From Lachnospiraceae bacterium (GTDB taxonomy: Bacteria > Bacillota > Clostridia > Lachnospirales > Lachnospiraceae), in contig CAJTDK010000013.1 of the NCBI GenBank assembly GCA_910575105.1, positions 1 to 64,000 on the forward strand: 64,000 bases of DNA, written 5' to 3'. The position numbers and the translations under genes are program-made. The notes under the pieces were generated by a model. It ran no database searches, was not told the origin of the DNA, and was given only the letters and a program-made list of their open reading frames with translations. Shown here piece after piece: positions 26,861-35,792 of this stretch. Positions within the stretch are counted from its first letter, which is position 1; every line of letters starts with the position of its first letter.

Positions 26861-28513
26861 ATGGAAGATAAAAGAAAACTTGCAGACAGCAAAGAGATAT
26901 GGGTGATAAAAGCAGGATTTCCGGATACTCCTGCCAAAAAAAACTGGTCGGATTATGCCTTCGCACATTCGCTGAAAAAATATCTGGAAAGGCTGGGCCA
27001 TTATGTCCGGATAGAATCCTGCGACGAATGGCTGAACAATGATGACGCAGATGTTGTAATTGTCTTGAGAGGCACAAAGAGGTATATACCGGACAGGACG
27101 CTTGACGGGCGGATCTATGTGATGTGGAACTTAAGCCATCCAAGCCAGGTTACGGACGAGGAATACAGTTCTTATGACCTGGTGTGCATAAGCTCTGAAC
27201 CATACGGGGAAAAAGTGCGGGAGAGAATCCATGTTCCGGTAAAGGTTCTTCCTATGTGTGCAGATACAGAGATCTTTTATCCGGACAGCGGCTCCTGCCG
27301 GGAGAAGGAATACGATTGGGTATTTGTAGGGAATTCAAGGCATATGCACAGGAAATGCGTCACATGGTCGGTCAGGCACGGCATCCCGCTGAAAATCTGG
27401 GGCGCGGACTGGGAAAAGTTCGTGCCGGACAGTGAGAGATATGTGGTGGCAGAAAATATGCCCAACGATGAGCTTCCGGATCTCTATCGGAATGCAAAGG
27501 TTACCGTATGCGATCATTATGAAGATATGATTGAGAATGGATTTATCAATACAAGGATCGTCGAGGCGTTTGCCTGCGGCCTGCCGGTGATCTCCGATTA
27601 CTCCGAGGTCCTCGAAAAGATGTTCGGCGATGCGATTCTATGCTATCGCGATGAGGAAGAGTTCGCAGAGCAGACAGAGCGTATCGTCAATGAGTATGAA
27701 GTGATTCAGGAAAAGGTGCGGTCTTTGTGGCCGGTGATCAGAGAAAAATATTCATTTCAGGCATGCGCGCAGCAATTGGACCGATTTGCAGCGCAGCTTC
27801 GGCAATACAGGGAGAGCTGCAAAGAACAGGTGCAGGCTCTCTCCAGAGACTGCTGTTTCGGAGGCCAATATGAAGATCCCGGCATCATGGCACCTCAGGA
27901 CAGGATAGGGAGGGTATACCGAAGCTTTTATGAGCTGTCCCTCATGATGGCTTCTGTGGGAGAAGGGCTGCAGGATGAGGAAAGATCCTATGGCGTACTG
28001 GCAGACAGACTGTATGGCCTGCGGAAGGAATACGGGAAATTAACTTTTATGGAGCAGCAGGCATTTAAAGAGCTGACAGGAAGGGCGAGGCTCGGATTTG
28101 AACTCTGCGTACAGTCGGGGGCAGGCGCGCCCTGTGAAGCCGGAGCGGCCTGTACCGAAGTATTATATGAAGAGCTTGAACAGGCAAAAGAGAAACTTAG
28201 AGAGCTTGAACAGGCAAAAAAGAAGCTTATAGAGCTGCAGCTTGAAAAGGATAAGCTAAGAGACAGGCTCAGTAAGGCCAGTGAGGAGAAAGCTGAGATC
28301 AACCGGAAGCTTCAGCAGACCTATAAGGAGAAATCCGAGATCAACCGGAAGCTTCAGATAACCTACGGAGAAAAATATGACCGGGGACTTCAGATAAAGA
28401 GTCTGGAGAAGGAATTGGCGGCGGTCAAAAGATCCCGCACTTACCGCCTTGCCAGGATCATCGGATTCCCGGTGCGCATGCTGAGAAAGCTAAGGAAAAG
28501 GATGAAGGAGTAA
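26861..28513 (+). CDS. GT-B glycosyltransferase with C-terminal coiled coil
   Basis: 550 residues; GGAAGG precedes ATG 26861 (GTG 26849 is too close upstream). The first ~320 residues resemble CgeB/glycosyltransferase family 1-type enzymes: YDLVCISSEPYGEKV, YDWVFVGNSRHMHRK, the nucleotide-binding motif ENGFINTRIVEAFACGLPVISDYSEV. From ~430 there is a long Glu/Lys coiled coil (KLRELEQAKKKL and repeats of EINRKLQ-TY). The last ~30 residues, SRTYRLARIIGFPVRMLRK, recur at the end of the next, unrelated-fold transferase. Cytoplasmic, perhaps membrane-associated through the basic tail. Confidence 0.8.
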   Translation: MEDKRKLADSKEIWVIKAGFPDTPAKKNWSDYAFAHSLKKYLERLGHYVRIESCDEWLNNDDADVVIVLRGTKRYIPDRTLDGRIYVMWNLSHPSQVTDEEYSSYDLVCISSEPYGEKVRERIHVPVKVLPMCADTEIFYPDSGSCREKEYDWVFVGNSRHMHRKCVTWSVRHGIPLKIWGADWEKFVPDSERYVVAENMPNDELPDLYRNAKVTVCDHYEDMIENGFINTRIVEAFACGLPVISDYSEVLEKMFGDAILCYRDEEEFAEQTERIVNEYEVIQEKVRSLWPVIREKYSFQACAQQLDRFAAQLRQYRESCKEQVQALSRDCCFGGQYEDPGIMAPQDRIGRVYRSFYELSLMMASVGEGLQDEERSYGVLADRLYGLRKEYGKLTFMEQQAFKELTGRARLGFELCVQSGAGAPCEAGAACTEVLYEELEQAKEKLRELEQAKKKLIELQLEKDKLRDRLSKASEEKAEINRKLQQTYKEKSEINRKLQITYGEKYDRGLQIKSLEKELAAVKRSRTYRLARIIGFPVRMLRKLRKRMKE

Positions 28514-28517
28514 AGAG

Positions 28518-30716
28518 TTGGAAAGCAATAAGAATACAGACATATCAGTGGTCATGCCCGTGTATAACAGCGGCGCTTACCTGAGAGAAGCGCTTTGCGG
28601 TCTGGTGAAGCAGACATTGAAAGATATAGAGATCATCTGTGTCGACGACGGTTCTGTGGATGATTCCCTGCAGATCCTGGACGAATTTGCAAAGGCGGAC
28701 GAAAGGATACGGATCCTTAACAGGGAGCATACCGGGGCAGGGGAGGCGAGAAACGCAGGCTTGGCGGAAGCATCAGGGGAGTACGTCTTGTTTTTGGATT
28801 CGGACGATATATTCGATGAAACGCTTCTGGAAAAGATTTTCCGGAAAGGAAAGAAGACAGAGGCGGATGTTGTCTTGTTCGGCGCAAAGAGATATGACAA
28901 CAGGACCGGTCAGGTGGTAAATGCGCCCAGATATCTTTGGAGAAAGCTAATCCCGGAAAAAGAAGTCTTTTCGCGGAAGGATATGGATGGCAGGCTGTTC
29001 GGGCTGACCATCACATCACCGTGGACAAAGCTGTTCAGGCGGGAATTTGTATTGGAGCACAAGATCAGTTTCCAGAACCTTCCCAACAGCAACGATGTGC
29101 GGTTTGTCCTTGTTGCCATGGCAGAGGCCGGGCGCATCAGCATCGTGCGGGAGGATCTGGTATACTACCGGGTGTTTCGCAAGGGCAGCCTTCAGAATAA
29201 GAAGGATAAAGATCCCCTTTGCTTTTTGACGGCATATGCGGATACCTACGATGAATTACGCAGGAGAGGGATTTATGAGGACGTCAGGAGAGGGTTTGCG
29301 GATCTGGTGCTCTCCGGGTGCGTGTTCAATCTCAACACCGTCCAAAGCGAGGAGGCGCGCTGGACGGTCATACAGGCGCTGTGCAGTGAACGTTTTCTGC
29401 GCATGAAGCTTCTTGAGCTTCCAGAGGATGAGTACGATATGCCGCAATATTTCCATAAGATCAAGGGACTTCCCTATGCGCTCGGCGTGCGTGAGGAGTT
29501 GAAGAAAAAGGAAGATCCCCCGTCGGAAACACGGATAGCGACAGGCAGCCGGGAGGCGGTAGCCGAAGCTGAGCCCAAAGTCTCTGTGATCATTCCGGTC
29601 TATAACACGCAGGCGTACTTAGCGGAATGTCTGGACAGCATCACCGGGCAGACGCTGAAAGAGCTGGAGGTTATCTGTATCGACGACGGCTCTAAGGACA
29701 GCTCCTTTGACCTGCTGCTTTCCCGGGCGGAGAAGGACAGCCGGATAAGGGTATACCGGCAGGAAAACTGCGGGCTGTCGGTGACACGCAACCGGGGACT
29801 TTCCCACGCTTCGGGTGAATACGTCTATTTTATGGACAGTGATGATACCTTGAGGAAGGACGCCTTAGAGAAGCTGTATGAAAGAAGCCGGGAGAATGGG
29901 CTTGAGGTACTGTATTTTGACGGCATGGATGTCTACGAGCGGGAGGAGCTGCGAAACCAGCATCCCGAATTTCAGGACTTTTATCTTCGGAAGGGCGATT
30001 ACCCCGTGGTTTGCGCGGGTACGGAGATGTTCATGCAGATGCGGGGCGCCGGCGAGTACCGGACGAATGTGGGCATCGCCTTTTTTCAAAGGGCGTATCT
30101 TGTGAATAATGATCTTGCCTTCGAGCCGGGGATCCTCCATGAGGACAATGATTTTACATTCAGAGCCATGCTTCTGGCGGAGCGGGCAGGCTATGTGAAG
30201 GAGACGCTTTTTCAGCGAAGGATCAGAGAGGCGTCGATTATGACCGCGGATACTGGATTCAGGGGAAGCTATGGCTATTTTAAGGGATTTCTGAATATGC
30301 TCGCTTTTCTGAATGCCCACAGCTTCCCAGAGGAGATGACAGAGCTTCTTTGCGAGACGCTGTGTGCTGTCCTGGATCATGCGAAGATCCGGTACTCGGC
30401 GCTTTCCGGGGCGGAGAAATGTGCATCTATGGGGCTTTTTGGAGCCGAACAGATCGCTTACCGGATAGTTGTAGAGGGCGAGGCGCTGACCCATGCGAAG
30501 ATGAAGCGGGCATTTCAGGAGAAATCGGAGATCAACAGTAAGCTTCAGATCACCTATCAGGAAAAATACGACAGGGGGCTTGAGATCAAGCGCCTGAAAA
30601 AGGAGCTGGAGGCAATAAAGAGTTCGGAGACGTACCGGCTGGCCAGGGTGATCGGATTCCCCGTCAGGGCTTTGCGCAGGGCGCTGAGAAGGCTGAAAGG
30701 ACAGGAAAAGCCATAG
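28518..30716 (+). CDS. Tandem GT2 glycosyltransferase (two GT-A domains)
   Basis: 732 residues; TTG 28518 is preceded by GAAGGAG, four bases after the previous stop. Two GT2 domains lie at ~8-230 (VVMPVYNSGAYL, VDDGSVDDS, FLDSDDIFD) and ~352-580 (VSVIIPVYNTQAYL, IDDGSKDSS, FMDSDDTLR), each with an intact DxD motif. A tail repeats the coiled-coil and TYRLARVIGFPVRALRR module of the upstream transferase. Two active sites in one chain suggest it adds two sugars or makes an alternating polymer. Cytoplasmic. Confidence 0.85.
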   Translation: MESNKNTDISVVMPVYNSGAYLREALCGLVKQTLKDIEIICVDDGSVDDSLQILDEFAKADERIRILNREHTGAGEARNAGLAEASGEYVLFLDSDDIFDETLLEKIFRKGKKTEADVVLFGAKRYDNRTGQVVNAPRYLWRKLIPEKEVFSRKDMDGRLFGLTITSPWTKLFRREFVLEHKISFQNLPNSNDVRFVLVAMAEAGRISIVREDLVYYRVFRKGSLQNKKDKDPLCFLTAYADTYDELRRRGIYEDVRRGFADLVLSGCVFNLNTVQSEEARWTVIQALCSERFLRMKLLELPEDEYDMPQYFHKIKGLPYALGVREELKKKEDPPSETRIATGSREAVAEAEPKVSVIIPVYNTQAYLAECLDSITGQTLKELEVICIDDGSKDSSFDLLLSRAEKDSRIRVYRQENCGLSVTRNRGLSHASGEYVYFMDSDDTLRKDALEKLYERSRENGLEVLYFDGMDVYEREELRNQHPEFQDFYLRKGDYPVVCAGTEMFMQMRGAGEYRTNVGIAFFQRAYLVNNDLAFEPGILHEDNDFTFRAMLLAERAGYVKETLFQRRIREASIMTADTGFRGSYGYFKGFLNMLAFLNAHSFPEEMTELLCETLCAVLDHAKIRYSALSGAEKCASMGLFGAEQIAYRIVVEGEALTHAKMKRAFQEKSEINSKLQITYQEKYDRGLEIKRLKKELEAIKSSETYRLARVIGFPVRALRRALRRLKGQEKP

Positions 30717-30854
30717 CTATAGATAGCGCCTATATACATATTGAAACAAACAATTATACAGATAAAAACCGTAATGTTATAATAATATTTAGTAATTATT
30801 ACCAAATATCAGGCGGCAGAATTCGATACATTATAGTTTAGGAGATAGGGAAAT

Positions 30855-31571
30855 ATGGAGAAAAAGAAGACAAATAAATGGGCGGGGAAAATTGCAATTA
30901 TCGTGCTGGCGGCGGCGGCCTTTCTTGCATACTATTTTATCCCGTCGGTGAACAGGGTGATGAAGGAGATACTGGCGGCCTTTGCAAGCGGTGACTTTAC
31001 TGTAGTGGGCGAATTCGTACAGTCATATGGAATATACGCTGCGGCAGTGTCGTTTCTGCTGATGATCCTGCAGTCGATCGCGGCGCCGCTGCCTGCGTTT
31101 CTTCTGACCTTTGCCAATGCCAACCTATTTGGCTGGTGGAAGGGCGCGATTCTTTCCTGGTCCAGTGCCATGGCGGGAGCGGCAGTCTGCTTTTATATCG
31201 CAAGAATCCTCGGGAGGGATGTGGCAGAGAAGCTGACCAGCAGGAGCGGTCTGAAGCAGATCGACGAGTTTTTTGAAAAGCACGGAAGAATGAGTATACT
31301 GATCGCAAGGCTTCTGCCTTTTATCTCCTTCGATATCGTAAGCTACGCGGCGGGACTGACGTCCATGTCCTTCGGAAGCTTCTTTATCGCTACGGGAATC
31401 GGGCAGCTTCCGGCGACGATCATTTACTCTTATGTGGGAAGTATGCTGACAGGGGGAGCAAAGCTGTTCGTCACAGGACTTCTCCTTCTGTTCGCAATAT
31501 CGGCATTGATTGTTTTATTTAAGCAATTATACAGTGAAAGGCAAAAAAAGAAGAAGGAGGAGATTCAGTAA
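30855..31571 (+). CDS. Second TVP38/TMEM64 (VTT domain) membrane protein
   Basis: A 238-residue membrane protein; TAGGAGATAGGG precedes ATG 30855. The VTT core is seen in APLPAFLLTFANANLFGWWKGA, MAGAAVCFYIARILGRD, and LIARLLPFISFDIVSYAAGLTSM. It ends with a basic tail. It directly precedes the two-rhodanese lipoprotein (5 bases), so the pair is co-expressed. The first VTT gene at 18578 heads a similar set of genes. Confidence 0.8.
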   Translation: MEKKKTNKWAGKIAIIVLAAAAFLAYYFIPSVNRVMKEILAAFASGDFTVVGEFVQSYGIYAAAVSFLLMILQSIAAPLPAFLLTFANANLFGWWKGAILSWSSAMAGAAVCFYIARILGRDVAEKLTSRSGLKQIDEFFEKHGRMSILIARLLPFISFDIVSYAAGLTSMSFGSFFIATGIGQLPATIIYSYVGSMLTGGAKLFVTGLLLLFAISALIVLFKQLYSERQKKKKEEIQ

Positions 31572-31576
31572 CTGGT

Positions 31577-32515
31577 ATGAAAAAGAAGATGAGATGGTTT
31601 GGTGTTGTACTTATGGCGGCCCTGCTTGCGGCAGGCTGCGGAAGCAAAAATGAGGGAGTGTCCGATGATGAACTGGTGTCTAAGGATACGTTCGAGGGCC
31701 AGTATCTTATGACAGCCGAAGAGGCAAAGGGAAAGATCGGCGATGAGAATGTGCTTTTTGTTGACTGCCGGGGAGTGGATAAGGCAAAAAAAGAGACGAT
31801 CGAGGGCGCTGTTGCAACGGACTGGAAAGAGCTTTGCACATGTGACGACAGCTATGGAAAAGAGGGCGACGAAGGCTGGGGAAAGATTCCGGAGGCTTCT
31901 GAGCTTGCAAAGAGGCTTGGGAAGCTTGGAATGACGAAGGACAAAGAGCTTATCCTGCTTGGGGAGACCCTGGACGGCTGGGGAGACGACGCGAGAGTGC
32001 TGTGGGAGCTGGCGGCCGCCGGCTATACGGATGTCCGGATGGTAGACGGAGGTTATTCCGCGCTCAAGGAGGCAGGCGCTCCTACGCAGAAAGGCGCTTC
32101 CGAACCGAAGGAAGCAGAAGTATCCATTGATTCCATAGACATGACCCATGTGATGGAGACGGAGGAATTGATGAATAATTATGATTCCTACAAGGTGGTA
32201 GATGTCCGCACAGATGAGGAGTACGAAGGAGCGGTCAAGTATCATGAAGCGCAGGGAGGACATCTTCCCGGGGCGATCCATATCCGGTATACGGACCTGT
32301 TCCGGGAGAACGGGACGTTAAGATCCAAGGCGGATATCGAGAAAGTGCTTACCGATGCCGGTATCTCAAAAGAGGACAAGATCGTAACCTACTGTACCGG
32401 AGGAATCCGTTCCGCATATTCCCAGCTTGTCTTTGAGATGACGGGCTATGAGAACACCTGGAATTACGACCAGTCCTACTGGAGATGGGCAGTGGCCGGA
32501 GAAGTGGAAAAATAA
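31577..32515 (+). CDS. Lipoprotein with two rhodanese domains
   Basis: 312 residues; AAGGAGGAG upstream of ATG 31577, spanning the end of the VTT gene. Lipobox LAAGC (Cys21). Domain 1 (~40-170) lacks the catalytic Cys (LLGETLDGWGDDAR in its place); domain 2 (~195-310) has CTGGIRS with Cys273, and the entry loop GGHLPGAIHIRYTDLF. This inactive-plus-active arrangement is typical of tandem rhodaneses such as thiosulfate sulfurtransferases. The pair resembles the central two rhodanese domains of the next protein. Confidence 0.85.
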   Translation: MKKKMRWFGVVLMAALLAAGCGSKNEGVSDDELVSKDTFEGQYLMTAEEAKGKIGDENVLFVDCRGVDKAKKETIEGAVATDWKELCTCDDSYGKEGDEGWGKIPEASELAKRLGKLGMTKDKELILLGETLDGWGDDARVLWELAAAGYTDVRMVDGGYSALKEAGAPTQKGASEPKEAEVSIDSIDMTHVMETEELMNNYDSYKVVDVRTDEEYEGAVKYHEAQGGHLPGAIHIRYTDLFRENGTLRSKADIEKVLTDAGISKEDKIVTYCTGGIRSAYSQLVFEMTGYENTWNYDQSYWRWAVAGEVEK

Positions 32516-32587
32516 AATTCAGCCTGTACACAATATGCGGGATGCAATTTTATTTATAAAAAATCATATGACAAAAGGAGGAGAAAC

Positions 32588-35362
32588 ATGAGAGTAACAA
32601 AGAAACTGGCTGCAGTTATGATTGCGTTGGTAACAGTCATAGCGGTTGCAGGGACAAGCATTCCTGTAGAAGCGGCAGCAAAGGCACCAAAAAAGATTAC
32701 TTTAAAGACTACTGCGAAGACAGTAGATATTAAAGGAAAAGCAACGATCTCTGTAAAATCCGTATCACCGAAGGGTGCGGACAAAGGAGTGAAGTATCAG
32801 TCCAGCAACAAGAAGGTTGCGACGGTGTCTTCTAAAGGTGTGGTAACAGGTAAGAAGGCCGGAAAGACGACGATTACCGTAACATCTAAGAAGAACAAAA
32901 AGGTAAAAAAGAAAATCACGATCACGGTAAAACAGCTTAAGCCGACCAGCATCAGCCTGACGTCAGCGGTATCCTTGAAGGCAGGCGGCAAGCAGGCGCT
33001 TAAAGCGACAGTTAAGCCGGCAGGAGTATATTGCCCGGTTGCATGGAGTTCCAGCGATGCTTCGGTAGCTTCCGTTGACAGCAAGGGAAATGTACAGGCA
33101 AAGAAGGCCGGAACTGCAGTGATTACTGTGAAGGCAAAAGAGAAGAATAAGAGCGGCAAGTATATTTCCAAGACCTGTACAGTGACGGTTGCGGCGGATG
33201 CGGCAGAGCCGGAATATAATTATGTTAAGAGTGCAAACTTATTAGCAAATAGGGATCAGTTTATCGTTCTTGATACCCGTCCGGATACGTTTGATGATGA
33301 AGCTGTTGGTTATGATGATGGACATATTGAGGATTCAATATGGGTACCTTCATGGCCGGTTAATACAAAAGAAAAAGAAGATATGTTAAAGTCCAAGGGA
33401 CTTTTGCAGCAGCTCAAGAGCAATGATAAAAAGATAGCAATTGTCTGCAGATCAGGGCAAGGAGGAGCTAAAAACGCAATCAAAATTTTAAGTGGTCAGG
33501 GGATTCCGGTTTCCAGACTGTTTATTTTAGAAGGTGGTGGAAGAGAACTACTTAAGAACTATAAGAATGAATTGGTAAAAGTAACAGAGACAAGTCTTAC
33601 CGGGAAGTACGTGATCAGTGCTACCGAAGCAAAAGCTAAGATTGATGCAGGCGCCATAGTGGTTGATGCAGACTACAATTCAGGTGAAACCGTTAAAGGT
33701 GCGATTTCCCTGAAGTGGAAAGAAATCTCTCAGTCTGATAAGCAGCAGGATGAGGCTAACAAAAAGAATATTGGAGACCAGGGATTTGCAAGAACTTTGG
33801 ATAAAGATGCGATAAGCAAGGTTCTGAGTACAAAAGGCCTCGGAATTAATGATGAGATTGTTGTATTCGGTAGAGGCCATGAAAATGGCGGCTGGGGCGA
33901 TGATGGCCGTATCGTATGGCAGTTGAACCAGTGTGGATATACGAATGTACATATGGTAAACGGTGGATTTAACGCATTGGCGGCAGCAGGAGTCGCTAAA
34001 GATAATAAAACGTCTGATCCACAGCCCAAATCTGTAACAGTGGCAGAAGTTGATACAAAATCACACGATATTACAACAGAAGAATTATTGGCGGATTTTG
34101 ATCAGTATAAGATTATCGATGTACGTGATAATGAAGAGTATGAGGGCGCTACGCTTCACGGTGAAGCATCTGGCGGACACATTCAAAAAGCTATACATAT
34201 CCGTTTTAGTGATTTGTTCAAATATGACGGAACGCTTAAGGGTGAGACAGAACTTAGGAAGATATTTGAGGCAAAAGGCCTTGCGAAGTCAGATAAGATT
34301 GTTACCTACTGTACAGCAGGAATCCGCTCCGCATATATGCAGCTTATACTTGAGATGCTTGGCTATGAGAACACTTATAACTATGCCGAGTCTGCGTACA
34401 GATGGTCCAACACAGCAAGCGCCGGAACAGCGGCACGCTGGGATGATCCGAAGAATGATATTGCATTTGGAAGAGAGAAGATTTCAATAGATGCAGACGG
34501 ACACAGACTGACAGCAGAAGGCGCTGTAGCAGATACGAATACGCTGAAAAATCCGTCAGGCTTGAAGGTTACCTATGCATCTTCCAATACAGAGATTGCT
34601 ACAGTAGATAATAACGGTAAGGTAACAGTTGGAACAAAAAGAGGTGATGTAATAATCACTGCAACAGCAAGTAATGGAAAACAGGCAAGTTATACGGTTG
34701 TAACAACAGACCGAGCAAATGATCCTATTGACTGGGACAGCAGGGCAAAATCTTCAGAAGATGTGATTAACGAAGCGGCGGCAGGCACATTGATTGTATT
34801 AGATACCCGTCCAAAGAATATTCCGATGGATGCAGGTTCTGCAATTCCAGATGTAGGATATGAAGCAGGCCATATTAAAGGCTCTATATGGCTTGAGTCT
34901 TGGCCTGTTAGTAAAAAGGAACAGGAAGACCGACTGAGAGCTAAAGCAGACGAATTAAATGCGACAGGTAAACCTATTGCAATTATTTGTCGGTCTGGTG
35001 CAGGTGGTGCAAAGCATGCAATATCTGTGTTGAAAGATGCAGGAATTGACGTATCGAGATTGTTTATCCAGACGGGCGGCGGAACGGATTTAATTAAAAA
35101 CCACCTCGACAAACTTGAAGTAGGTACAGGCGTTTCCGCACAGGCTGCAACTGTTGAAGAGGAAAAAGACATAACAGTAACAAGTCAGGGAGAAGCATCC
35201 GAAGCGGCTGATGAAGCATCCGATACTGACAAAGCATCCGAAGATGAGAATGCGGATGTCCAGGAGGATGAAGTATCCGGCGATAGCACAGGTGTTGACG
35301 AAACAGCAGAAGAAGGTTACAATGGTGAGCAGACACCAGATGCAGAGCCTTCAGCAGAGTAA
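32588..35362 (+). CDS. Secreted Big2-rhodanese fusion, four rhodanese domains
   Basis: 924 residues; AGGAGGAG precedes ATG 32588. Signal peptide to ~29 (VEAAAKAP follows). Two Big2 domains (~30-210) nearly match those of the 24538 protein. Rhodanese domains: 1 (~215-330) with CRSGQGGA (Cys287); 2 (~345-480) without Cys (GRGHENGGWGDDGR); 3 (~495-615) with CTAGIRS (Cys575). A third Big2 (~630-715) precedes domain 4 (~725-850) with CRSGAGGA (Cys801). An acidic tail rich in EAS/D follows, without LPXTG. Three active sites in one exported chain is unusual. Several segments use AT-rich codons. Confidence 0.85.
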   Translation: MRVTKKLAAVMIALVTVIAVAGTSIPVEAAAKAPKKITLKTTAKTVDIKGKATISVKSVSPKGADKGVKYQSSNKKVATVSSKGVVTGKKAGKTTITVTSKKNKKVKKKITITVKQLKPTSISLTSAVSLKAGGKQALKATVKPAGVYCPVAWSSSDASVASVDSKGNVQAKKAGTAVITVKAKEKNKSGKYISKTCTVTVAADAAEPEYNYVKSANLLANRDQFIVLDTRPDTFDDEAVGYDDGHIEDSIWVPSWPVNTKEKEDMLKSKGLLQQLKSNDKKIAIVCRSGQGGAKNAIKILSGQGIPVSRLFILEGGGRELLKNYKNELVKVTETSLTGKYVISATEAKAKIDAGAIVVDADYNSGETVKGAISLKWKEISQSDKQQDEANKKNIGDQGFARTLDKDAISKVLSTKGLGINDEIVVFGRGHENGGWGDDGRIVWQLNQCGYTNVHMVNGGFNALAAAGVAKDNKTSDPQPKSVTVAEVDTKSHDITTEELLADFDQYKIIDVRDNEEYEGATLHGEASGGHIQKAIHIRFSDLFKYDGTLKGETELRKIFEAKGLAKSDKIVTYCTAGIRSAYMQLILEMLGYENTYNYAESAYRWSNTASAGTAARWDDPKNDIAFGREKISIDADGHRLTAEGAVADTNTLKNPSGLKVTYASSNTEIATVDNNGKVTVGTKRGDVIITATASNGKQASYTVVTTDRANDPIDWDSRAKSSEDVINEAAAGTLIVLDTRPKNIPMDAGSAIPDVGYEAGHIKGSIWLESWPVSKKEQEDRLRAKADELNATGKPIAIICRSGAGGAKHAISVLKDAGIDVSRLFIQTGGGTDLIKNHLDKLEVGTGVSAQAATVEEEKDITVTSQGEASEAADEASDTDKASEDENADVQEDEVSGDSTGVDETAEEGYNGEQTPDAEPSAE

Positions 35363-35397
35363 TTAGTTAATGTAAAATAGTAATAGTCATATAAGGT

Positions 35398-35437
35398 ATT
35401 CCCCCTTTGCAAGTGGAGTAAAGGGGGATGCTTCTTT
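35398..35437 (+). terminator. Hairpin with T-rich tail after the four-rhodanese gene
   Basis: ATTCCCCCTTT pairs with AAAGGGGGAT around a ~11-base loop, followed by GCTTCTTT. It lies 20 bases before the ArsS partner gene; incomplete termination could allow read-through. Confidence 0.65.
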
Positions 35438-35457
35438 ATCTATAAGGAGGACAGACA

Positions 35458-35790
35458 ATGAACACATATTACAATCCGGAGGATCTGGCAAAATTTGGTA
35501 CAATGGGAGAGGAAGCGCCGCAGCTTTGGGAGAATTTTATGCAGTATTACGGCTCAGTATTCGCAGAGGGCGCGCTGACAGCCAGGGAGAAATCCCTGAT
35601 CGCACTGGCGGTGGCACATGCGGTCCAGTGTCCGTACTGTATTGATTCCTATACCAATGACTGCCTGTCAAAGGGAGTTGACGAAGAGCAGATGACAGAG
35701 GCGGTTCACGTTGCGGCAGCGATCAGAGGCGGCGCAACGCTGGTTCACGGCGTTCAGATGAAAAATATCGTAAAGAAACTGGAGCTTTAA
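35458..35790 (+). CDS. Arsenosugar-associated peroxidase-like protein (AhpD/CMD fold)
   Basis: A 110-residue protein with AAGGAGG ahead of ATG 35458. It is a carboxymuconolactone decarboxylase/AhpD-type domain with the redox motif CPYC (Cys58 and Cys61) in VAHAVQCPYCIDSYTNDC, and the usual EAVHVAAAIRGGATLVHG helix. This exact type is the small partner encoded beside ArsS radical SAM proteins. It is separated from arsS by two bases, implying co-translation. A disulfide-reducing or peroxide-scavenging role is inferred from the family. Confidence 0.85.
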   Translation: MNTYYNPEDLAKFGTMGEEAPQLWENFMQYYGSVFAEGALTAREKSLIALAVAHAVQCPYCIDSYTNDCLSKGVDEEQMTEAVHVAAAIRGGATLVHGVQMKNIVKKLEL

Positions 35791-35792
35791 TT

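Noticed and set aside
22833-35362. Repetitive array such as CRISPR
   Set aside because: The repetition is between homologous protein domains; there are no short, evenly spaced repeats.
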